A DNA stretch of 64,000 bases from Cyclina sinensis (lineage: Eukaryota; Mollusca; Bivalvia; Venerida; Veneridae): NCBI GenBank assembly GCA_012932295.1, contig JAAONU010000001.1:7215104-7279103 (forward strand), in the 5' to 3' direction. The notes under the pieces were generated by a model. The model did not search any database. It was not told the origin of the DNA and saw nothing but the letters and a program-made list of their open reading frames with translations. The position numbers and the translations under genes were made by a program. How positions within the stretch are numbered: position 1 is the first letter of the stretch; each line of letters begins with the position of its first letter. Of the stretch, positions 46,953 through 58,900 are shown one piece after another.

Positions 46953-49900
46953 CTGAAATAAATAGCTGAAATTAGCCTACAGACGTCTTACAGCACGTGA
47001 AAATGCTAATAGTAATGTTCTTATTGGTGTAAGCGATAAACACATTACTACGAAACAATAAATGTGTATGCTAGTGAAGCAAGTACACCTTTCTTTCTAT
47101 TTTTAGAAAAAAAACTGTTTTTCATTTGGTGTTACAAGATTTTCTTGAGTTTTTTTCTACCTATATTTTCGGTGTCTTTCATGAATATTAAACATCAGTT
47201 AACTACGCTACTGAACCGTTCAACATGCATCCTTCTGCATTTATTTAAATGTTTTATTAATATTTTTATAAAAGGAAAGCACGACGATTGTTTGCTAAAG
47301 CACGACAGCTAAAGTAAGGTAAAAAGGTAGCGTAAAACCCATACTGACAATGCACACATTTCTAATAAAAATTCTTGTTTTCTGGCCTCAATATCAACAT
47401 TTTATCAACGCTATTTCCTAATTAAAACTTATACGATACAGGTGGGATGTTAAAAAAAGCTTAAACGGCAGCTTTCTTACACGAGAAAAGTTGATTCTTG
47501 CATTATACAAAAAAAAAAAGAAACGTGCGTTTCAAAAAAGCATCGAACTAATGTGTTCAGCTGAAAAAAAGAGTGCACAATTAATCTACTAATTAATTAG
47601 AACTAAAATATGACGAGCAAATTATGCATCTTTAAAATCAGGACATTTCTAATCAAGTCGATTTATGAACGTATAAAGAACTTTTCCCGTCAATTTTACT
47701 ACATAATTACTTCAAAAACAGCTTTCTGATATAATTTAATTTCGAAATGAATAAAAAAACAACAACTGATGTATTGATAATACTGTTATAATAGAAAGAG
47801 ACATAAAAGAAACAAAGGAGGATAAAAAGTGTCCTAGATATCGTCTGCTGCTTTTGAGACGCATATTAAACAAAGCCACAATTTAAAACCTAGCGTCATG
47901 TCGACAGCTGTTTGCGTCATTTAAAAAAAAAGAACCAAAAACAATGTGATTTACTTTCATGGAACACTGAACAAGCGTTTATTTGTTTCTTCTATTTGTG
48001 TAAATAAATTCCAATGTCTTTTGGACTGTCCTTTTTTCTACGTGTTTAATTATTTTCTTTGAAACTTTTTACAACTAAAAAGAAGGAATAAGCAAACTGT
48101 TCAATTTTAAAGAAACATTTAAGCCTTAACATTCATTCAAGGGGTGACGTCCTATTAAAACGAGACCTGTCAGCACATAGCGCGCTCCACTTTTCTCAGA
48201 GCTGGATAATAAAATATAAGCCAAGTCAAACAAGAGGCCCAAGTGGGCCTATATTGCTCGCCTGAGTAAATGGATAGTGTATTAAAAGTTCTCACCAATT
48301 TGTTGATGAGAAGAAATTACACCAAAACATAAAATTAATATCTCTTATTAGAAAAGGGCCAGAATTCTGTCAAATACAGAGTTGTAAGACCTTGTCAGCA
48401 ATCTAAAATATTGCTCCCAAAAGATGACAGAAGTGATAGTGCTTGAGCAGTTTCTTAGATTTGATGCAGGATAGTATAATAAGTCGAAAAGTGGGCATAA
48501 CGGTAGAAATTTTTTTTATAGGGTTACCTGCCCTTTTGAAATGCATTTCAATTTTGATGGTGATCAAGTATTACAAACTTGAAGGGAATATCTTTGATAG
48601 TTTGTGAAAAATGGACCTTAACAAAAAAGTTAATCGAGAAATTCTAAGTCAAAAAAGGGGCATAACGGTGCAAAAATGTTTTCTAGGGTTATCTGCCCTT
48701 TTGAAACACATTCGAATTTTGATGGTGATCTCAAGTATTCCAAGTTTCAAGTGAATATCTTTGATAGTTTGTGAGAAATGATCCTCAACAAAAGGCTAAC
48801 CAAAACATTTTAAGTCGAAAAAGGGGCATAACTTTGAAAAAAAATAATTTGAGGGTTATCTGCGGTTAAGAAGTGGTGTCACATTGATTCTTAATTTGAA
48901 GTGAATAGCTTCGACAGTTTCTGAGAAATGGACCTTAACAAAAAAGGTTAACAACACCGACGCAAACAAGAGGGTCATGACAATTGCTCTAAAAGTAGAG
49001 CTCAAAATGTTACACTAAAGAGAACAGTATATAAATAATTGTTATCAAAAAATAAATTCCACGAAAACTAAATAATTAAACTTGGCGTTTTGAGCAGACG
49101 TTGCTTTAGCAGAAGGCCGTGTATTGATGACAATTAGAAATCATTTCCTGCACGCGTTTATGTATACATTTTCTGATTAATTCTAAATCAAAATTCGAAG
49201 GCTACAAGTATGGCTTAAGTATGATTTTGTCTTGTAGGCGGTATTTTACAGAAATGATTTGGACTGTCTAAAATCATTTAAAAATACTGTCAAATTTCTT
49301 GAGAAATTCCTCTGCTGTATGCTAGTAAGATTACAGTTACTGTCAAATAGTATTTCAAATAAAGTGATTTTTTTTTTGCATAAATTATTGTTCTGTTTCT
49401 CCGAGGTATAACCATAACAGGTTTAACTGTAAAGTAGTTTAGTCCTTATTAAAACACTTTTACTGTATCAAAGTACGTTTCGGTCCAAATGTAATTAGAA
49501 CGTGTCAAAATGTGTATTTCATTCATTACTGAACCTTTTGAAAATAAAGCTATGTCAATTTTCAAATACCGCCCACAACAGATCCATTTCTATTCATGAG
49601 AACCTGTATCTAATAATCATATTGTTGATTTATAACTTATGTCTTCAAATGCAGATGTGACATCCATGGAATATTTTTTCAAACTTTTCAAATATCATAT
49701 CATTTTTAAAATCTTATTAAAGATGTGTGACTTACAAATATCTTCGAGGTATAAATGTATATTTTTTCCAAAGCAAATAAAACTTTATATTACACTACAC
49801 ACTTATACAATCGGATAAATTACACTGCAAACGTGCAGTCGAATACAAAACTAGCACTGCAAATGGAACTGGCGTAAAGAAATAAAATAAAAAAATATGC

Positions 49901-52900
49901 TTAAACATGTTTCACTCTAAATCCAATTGTGTATATAATTTGATATTTTCTTTGCAGTTTTACTTCGTTTTTACCTCAAACATATCAAAAAAAAGGCTAA
50001 GAAATGTAGATAACAAGACGAAGAAATAGTTCTTTTTTAAAACCTTCTAAATTCTAAATTTATATTAAAAAATATAAGTTGTGTATTGTCCGATGAAGCG
50101 CTGAGTTTCTGTTTGCTTGGTTGTAATTCTTTTCGCATCAAATTTGACTTATATAATATTTCTCCCCAAATGGTTTGCCAATGTACAAATTCAGCTTGGC
50201 AAAGAGTGAAGATCGGATTGTTGCATCTTGCCTCTGGTCTATTTGCAAAATGTTTAAATGACCCTAACGTACTTAAATCCAGTCAAACAGAAACCCAGTT
50301 CCTGTTCTCTTAAACGAATGGCTGAAAAGGAAACAACATACATAGTAGCAATAGACACAATCTCACCAACCCGCATGGCCACTAAAGACATTAGCACAGA
50401 CTTGCGATTAAAACACACATTGAACAACAACCCAAATAACCATTCAGAGACACAAACGTTCATCATAAATTTCTGTTTAATCACAAACAATACGGGAACA
50501 CATTACTGTACTTGTTGTGAACTTCAATCCAGTCTGGTCATAAATATTCAGCCTCACTTTAATACATATCGCGACACAGTATCTTGGTTTTCATGGATGT
50601 GTTACAAACAACCACCTTTAGCTTACTGCCACATAAAGTAAATGTTTTTTTCTGGTAAAAAAAGAAGAATACACAAAGTCTTTCTACCAATTCCTCATTT
50701 CTTAAAATTCGACTCTCAGCCATATAAGAAAACTGACAGTTTAGATCTTTTTATTTAGAGCTTGAAAACATTGATGAAGGATCACTTGAAAACTGTTTTC
50801 TATTTTTTCCCTATTTCTTCTCGTGATTTTTTGCATTTTGTCTTTTAACAACACACCCTTGGTATTTAAAAAAATGGTCGAATATTTATGACTCCTGTAA
50901 GAATATTAACATTTGTACTTTTTATGACGATTTTTAAAGTATTTCTTGATTAAGGAAAAGTTCTATGGCAGGGGCTTCTAATATCATTATTAAATTAAAG
51001 AACGCTACTTAACTGGTACGATACATGACCAAAGAAATAGAATGAAACGGCAAACAAAAATGTTTAAAAAGTGGCCGGAATGACGACCACAACAAGTAAG
51101 TATTTTTTCTTGACCAGTTTTAGTATAACCATTGGCATTCACAGAAAACAGTATCATTTCTGAAAGACATGTTGACCACACCCACATTAATATGCATAAA
51201 CATCGCTATCCCGAGGTTCTTTTGAATCATGCTACAAAACACTAAATCCACCAGTCTTCACCATATTATGAACACACAGGTACCCAATGATGTTATTTGT
51301 GAACAAAAGTATTATGTCGGTTTCTTTTCGCCAAGTATTTTGAATTTCATTGAAGCTAATTTAGAGTAAGCGGACCTTGGTGGCATAACCTCAGAACACA
51401 GTCAGTGTCACGCAGTTCCAATATCCTAACTTTTGCATCTGTACTTAGGTTTTTGCACAAGTCAGTAAACGTGTGGTATGATTAAAGGTGTACAGAATAT
51501 TTACACCGTCTTTGTAATAAAACTATTCTATGTTGTGCAGCACACTTGAAATTATCTTTCAGTAAATAGAAATTTGCATATTATCTGTAAAAAAATCACA
51601 TCTCAAGCAAAAAGTTCGAACTAGTTCGAGAAAAGACATTTTTGGCGACTAGAAACCGACTTCGTAACACATTGGGGAATTCATGGCTAAAAGCTACATT
51701 TTTTAATCATGCAAGGTAACTATTAGGTGCAAAATGCGGTGATCGAGATTAAAACAGGGGATTGACACTAAAATACCTTCTCGGTGTATCTTTCACCACC
51801 GATATAACATCCGGCGACGGAATAAAATGTGGCCGTCAAAGCGGCAAACACCATGGCTATCCACCCAATGATGTAAGAATAGCCGTATTCCCGGTCGGTG
51901 GCCTGTCGTATATTCTAAAAACAGCAAAAAACATAATGTGTACAATATTTACGAATATGCTTTACATATGTGTAATATTTGTTCGCTGGTACCTTGTCGC
52001 TCCTGTCAGCATAACGCTCAGCGCCGATAAGGCAACCAGTCACAGAATAGAATGTGGCTACAATGGCGGCAAAGACCATTCCGATCCAACCAATGATGTA
52101 GGAATAGCCGTAGTCACGATCAGTAGCTGTCCTTATCTCCTATGAAATAATTTCATTTTAGTAAACAATATTTTTTCAATATCAATTTTATACATGACCA
52201 TCATTTGCAGACTTTTTTTTCAATGCAAAATTCTCTGCTATACATCCAATCACATTCAAAAGGTTTACCTAAAATATTGGATAATTTTATCAGTTTCTAT
52301 TTTATTGTTTGAACTTACATACTGCACTTTTAAAAATAGATCAATATCAACTTGACTTGATTTTTCACAGTATTTCTTTGTATATTTATGGATTGTTTAC
52401 ATTTATAAACAAATTTATATAAAAACAATTGTATAATACTCGTGTCCTCTGTGAGAAAAGGCTGACTTTTTCATAATACATCTATATAGAGAAACAGACA
52501 GTTATCGAAATTCATACCACAGACCCTTTATCCAAGACTCAACAGTCAACATTCTAAACAACTCCATTAATGCAGGCAACTTCAGATGAAACAAATGAAC
52601 TATAGTCACTTTTGTAATTGAGTGCATTGAGCGGTACACTTTTCATTGAAACAGTTGTGTAACATGACAGTTCAAGTTCTAATAACAATCTTTCAGACAA
52701 GGTAAAAGGGGTACTTACGGCGTTCCAGGAGAGGTAGAACTGGCCCATGTATGGATCTTCCTGTGTAATCTTGTTTCTCTCTAGGTATTCAGCACCGTGG
52801 AAAAATGCAATGGAAGCGGCAGTGGAAAATGCTGAAAGAAGTATACCGCATTATTTGTGTATTTAATGTAATGGAAAAGAATTGAAAAAAAAACGAAAGA

Positions 52901-55900
52901 ACCGACAGAATCACAATCGTATCAGCAGAATGCATCTCTCAATCATTATAATGATCATCATCGTCGTCGTCGACGTCATCTTCATCATCGCCATCATCAT
53001 AGTATTTGCCATCATCATTATCGTCACCGTTATCGCCATTATACTATTTGCCATCACCCCTATCACCATGTTTGTCATCAATTACATCATCATCATCATC
53101 ATCATTAATATCATTATTGCCGTCGTCTTCGTCATAATGCAATATCGAGACCATCATCATCAACAACATATCTAAACTGAAGCTCGTTTTGCACAAAGCT
53201 TTATTCAGATTAATTTCATGGTCAACGCTTTTCGGCCATTTAAAATTCATTCATTGTAAAGGCATTGTAAACACGCGGTGAAAATTGTGGGATAACTTTA
53301 ATTGGATCTGATCTAAGCGCTATTTATAAGAACAGGTCAAAAACAGTTTACATTAAGAGGAAAAAAATCCTTCCCCCGTGACTTTAGTAATTTGAAACAC
53401 TTTTCTTCCTCAATCCGGGATATTTCAGAGGAAATTCAATCTTTGCTATTTTTTTTATATTTGAAAGCATGTCAGTGCAAACTGAAACCAAACGTGCATG
53501 ATTTATTCTTTATTGTGTGTAAAAGAATAACCTCAGTTAACAAAGATTTGTGTACACATTTTGTACATAAAGAAATCTTTAAACTGACATGCTGTTTTGC
53601 ACAAAAAGTACAAATAAATAACAATCTAACAAATAAACATTAAGAAAACAACAGATCAAAATAAAGTAGAAGGAACCTTTTTTACAAGTAAGCAAACACA
53701 GGAAAGTATGTTTTCAACAAACTTAGCGATTAGATTAAAGAGACTGAAAAGCTAAACTGATTGAATGGACAATAAAAATTTTCTTACACAAACTATTCTT
53801 CGACAAATTTACCTCCAAAGAGAGAAAACCAAAGGAATGGAAGGATAATGTATATGGTTGGTTATTCTAAACATGTAAACCCAAACTTTCCAATAATTCT
53901 GTCAAATGTTTTTTCAAGTCGTCGCAAAACTTAAGTAGGCAATCATCTTACCTGCAATATAAGCACACAGTCCTGCGATGTACGCCCACTTAGACTGTCT
54001 CCAGCAACAAAGCACAAGTCCAAAGATATAGGCTACCAAAAAGACAACCAGGGCAATGATGAAAAACGCTAGCCAACATCTCATCAGATCTGGAATATAG
54101 AAAATATATGCGTTCATTTTTACGCCTTATTTTCAATCAGAATCGTTTTGCATTTTTCTCAGTATTTTTGTCAGTCATCATGCACAAAGTCTAAGTGATT
54201 CATATCTACTTTCTTTGACTTTTTGGACAATTTTGTCCAATTTTCTTTATGTCCAAACATTCAATTCATATTTGTCCCTACTAGTTGGTCTTTTTATTTC
54301 CAGGCAAGTTATTAACAGAAGTGTTTCATTACTACAGCTTGATGACACTAAATGTACCAACAGACCGTTCGCCAGAGCGCAAAAATCAATTATAACTTCG
54401 TAAGTATGACGGACAGAAAAGCCACTTACTTACAAATACCTAAGTGCGACTCTAAGCCAAAGAAAAATGGATGACTAATACAAGTATTAATACAGAGTTA
54501 TATGAACAAATGTATAAACGTAAAAGCCAAAAATCATTATAAGATTTCTGCAGTGTTTGTGGAACCGACAGAAACATGCAGAGACATGCAGTATACGGAG
54601 TGTTGACTGATTCGTTGTCATACGTACGAAACTAAACACAAGAATACTTTAAAAACCCGATCAATGTTCGTATCAAAACAGTTAATCAATGTCGTGTATA
54701 TGTTTGAGAAGTCTCCGTTTACAAGCCGAGTAAACCTGATCTAAAACAGTTCATCAAATATTGATAATATCTGGCTTTTCCCGTGTAGTTGTAACTGTAG
54801 TACAAAAAGTAAGCTATATTTACCTTGTCTCGCACATATATGCACTTTGATTCAAATTTACTTAAGGGTTTGACTAGATAATTATGAAATATATATTCAG
54901 TTTGCCTTTGGGTACCTTTATAATACAACTTTTTGGTAAATGCGAGTTTGAACGCGAATACAAAAAAAAAAAAAAAAAAAACGCAGTTGATGGCATCACT
55001 CAAAATGCAGACCTTTAAAAACTGACAAAATAATCATCAGGCGGAAAAGGATAAACCATTAAATGGAAAATAAAAAATAGAGGTGTATGAACTGCACTGT
55101 AGTTTAATTAAGGATACCTTGTGTTCTGCGTCATCCGTCGTAGGACTGTTCGTAATGGAAAACGGCCAAATATGGATATCTTGACGTAACACTACCGGTA
55201 CATTAGGACACAGCCTAATTCTACTTTCGTTAAGCCTGGGATATATTGCTGTAGCAGACAAAAAGTAATTTGCTATATTTTGCTTAATTTGTCAATAAGT
55301 TTCGTCCTGCATACTTACGAATTCTGGACATGAAGTCGTCATCCCAATCGCCCTGGGATCCCTCTTCAGGAATCGAATACCGGACGTGAAAACAATAGTT
55401 GTCCACTACATCCTCGTCACTTGGCTTTCTGTTCTCCAAAACTGAAAAGATATGTATATTTTGTTTCTGTTTTACGGCAAATAATATCATGTCTGTCCGG
55501 AATGAAGGAGAATTATCGTGTTTTTTTTTATTTATTTTTTTTTTATTTTTTATAAAAGACATTCATTATATATTTTATTCCCTTTTGTTCGAGTGAATTT
55601 TCGTATTTGTCTTATAGAAAGACCGTCTTATGGTCGAGTTCTTTGTACTTGGTACGTTATTATGTTTTAGTATTTTCCAGGAACGTTTAAACGTTCGTCC
55701 TTATGACTTGAATTCTGTAGAGTGGCGTTTTTAAAATAAAACCAAACTCAAAATATGTCATTCAGCTCTAGTCAAAGCTTTTAAATTGCTGTAACTATAC
55801 AGAGTAGAAAATCTTAGAATGTGTATACGTTTTTCTATATTAATGAATTAAAGTGAAAAATGTCGCCAACATTTACATGGATTATTTAACGATAACTTGA

Positions 55901-58900
55901 AATAGGATAACGGGTAGGTGTGTGTCGGGCGGTGTATGTGTGTGTGTGTAGGGAGTGGGGGGGGGGGGGAGGGGAGGGGAGGGGAGGGGGTAAAAAGTGT
56001 TTGCTTTTTTGTTTTATTTGAATATTATCGGTTCACAGCTACCTCTTCTTAAGTCTGTAAGTAATTTAATCATTGTGACTGTATGTGGAACTATCATATC
56101 ACATTTAATACAGAAGACATATTCAGTATATTATTTTGTCGTTATGCTTCGTTAATCTTTATAGAGCAAATACTTTGACATGAATCATAAAGCACTTGTA
56201 AAAAATCGATAGGTAATTTGTCGAAGATACGCTTCATGACTTACAGTATTCAGGTCGTACAGTTTTTGTAAGATTTTGAATTTCTGAATCACGAATACAA
56301 AGGCGTGACTTTTGTCATCAATCATATTATTAAGATAGGCCTGAACCTTGACCGGAGGTGACGGGTGTAACACAAGTTGTGAAAACAGACACTCGGGTAA
56401 ATATATATCACTCGTCAATGACACTATATATAATAGGCAATATATGCTGTCATGCATTAGTTTCAAAGTGTGTATTAAATCTCCTTCGGGGTGATCTCCC
56501 TTACAACACTGTACCTGTAAGCAGGTCGTTAATATACGTACCTGCTGTAAGTGAAGTAACATACTCGAAACTACCTACTAAATTTCACTCAGTGAATATT
56601 ATTGTTACTACTATGGACACAATGGCAAGTACATAGACCATCCTTGATAAATCCGGCAAGAACTTGACAAATAAGCACAGTGTAACTGTTATGTCCTTTC
56701 TTCCCATTAAGTGTCCTATCGATGACGGGTATGAAACAGTGTGGCCTCATGTGTGAGGTAGAGATTACTTAATACTATTCTGGCTACTGCATCAGCCACG
56801 GACACTAACCACTGGACAAAAGAGGCAACAGTTTTTACGCAAATCTAAGGATAAACTTTGAAATCAACATGTGCATCTGGCGACCCTCGTGGCACGAGGC
56901 CGAAGCTCGAACACTGAAGCGTCTGTGACATTGTTCAATTCTATAAACTTTCATTTGTCATGCTTGAGTGGAGATTATCAGTATAAGATGATCATTGTTT
57001 TCAAATAATGAAAGATAATGTGTCACGAAATGGCATCCCATAACTTGTCAACTTTATTACTGTTTCAAAAGCAGTCAATCCCCTTTTTACCATATAATTT
57101 TCTGTTTCAAAAAAGCTACATTCCTCTGATTTATAAAGCATAAATAATGAGCAAGCGGAGCGTTGTGAAACAAGGCGAGTAGTGGAGACAAATTTAAAAC
57201 CCATCACTGCGATGGTAACTTTACACTTCGGGCTATTTTTACAAGATTTAAAAGTTTAACTTGTCAAAGATGGTGTAGATATAATGTATATTTCCCTTAC
57301 AGAAATGCATTTTGCTGTGAAATTTATTTTCCTTCTTTTCCTCACCTGGGCAATGCACACGCTTACGATATTCTAGGCTGATAGTTTAAACAAGATGGTG
57401 CATCTTATGCATGTATATATGCATTTGAAATCTTTAAAATTTATGTGTCTGGTTTATGCAAATGGGTGTTGAAATTGAAATGTAGATTTGTATGTTTAAT
57501 ACAAATATGGATCTATAAAAGCCTTCGCAGCTAAAATAGATTATTACGATGGCGTATTTATACGCTCGTTGTCACATCACACCACGACGACTGTGCGATC
57601 ATAACTGACAAAACAAGAATAGAAAATAATTGAAGACACAATTCTTTATTACTAAGAAGATAACATATTTTCAGGTAAATTCAGAAAACCTGATTCTGGG
57701 ACACAACACGGATTGGCAAACAACACTACTGGATTTTTTGTTGCTTCAAACTGTTTAACTGCTCGACATACTGACTAGAGGCACTCGACCTTTTAAAGAA
57801 ATAGTTCGTAGGTGAGCGATCGGAGTCTTTAATGTTCTTCTTGCAAAATATGCAGCATTAATCTACCTTTAAGCAGTATTCCTATCTGGTTCGTTTGCAG
57901 AACAAAGGACAAAATTACCCTTTAACCTTTCATAGTGAAACGTTACACCCTTAACTCGCCTGTGGGACTTACAAAGCGAGTATATTATGAACAGAACATA
58001 ATGCTCAGGTTAAACCTGTCTTTGGTTTGAGCAGTGTAATTGGAAACGTCTGTGTACCCTCAATTCATAGTTTGCATACCACGGTTATAAAATAACACTA
58101 AAATTTCAACAATTTTTAAGTTTGAATTTTTCAAGTTTAGTGTTACTATCATTAAATTTCTCTGTTGTAGTAAGTAAGTAAGTCATGTAAACAACTATCA
58201 ATGTCCTGTCTTCAAGATGTTAACATATTCCATTAGAGTTTGGTGAAAATGCACCATTCGTCTAACTGGTGTTACGCTGAGCACCAAGGGCATACTGCTT
58301 TCTTATTCTTTAAGAATATGTCCTAAAACTGTCTTGAACTTCAATGACATTTTTCCTACAAGAGTACATACAACTGTCCCCGGAAACTGTCCTGAACTGC
58401 GACGGCTTTAAGTTCAGGTCTTTTCATGCAACCAGCGACATTCTAGGATTTAGTCAGTGGTCTAGCTTCTCTCTATCTTTTTGAGTTTATTTATCGTCGG
58501 TACCTGCCCATATGACGGACGTCTCTGCACAGATAAGTTGTTTAAGTTGTGGGGATAGTGGAAGATACAGAAAGCATCCCATTCCAGAAACACTCCTGGT
58601 TCTTTCAATGCTCAATGTATAGAACTGATACATGGTACCTCGGTTTAACGTCTCATCCGAGAGACAATTAGTAATGTTAGTAGAGGAGCTGGGAGTTGAA
58701 CTCACGACCCCTGGATTACCAGTCCAGTGCTTACCAGTGTACCACTGATCTGTTCCTGGGTCTAGTTTGGTATTTCGGACGGGTTTTTATACCATCTGGT
58801 ACGTCTTTGACGTCGCAAAGGCGATACGGTTGTTAGCATGTACACCTATGAAAGTACATACATACAGGACTAAATTGAGACCTGCCTAGTATAGTCAGTA

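Noticed and set aside
50254..50641. Overlapping 127-codon plus and 78-codon minus frames in the claudin-like gene intron
   Set aside because: Tested as an alternative last exon: after the CCTTTTCAG acceptor the phase-0 frame hits a stop after three codons. No family similarity in either frame.
52882..53250. Ile/Val-rich plus frame and Asp-rich minus frame
   Set aside because: Products of an ATC-type microsatellite.
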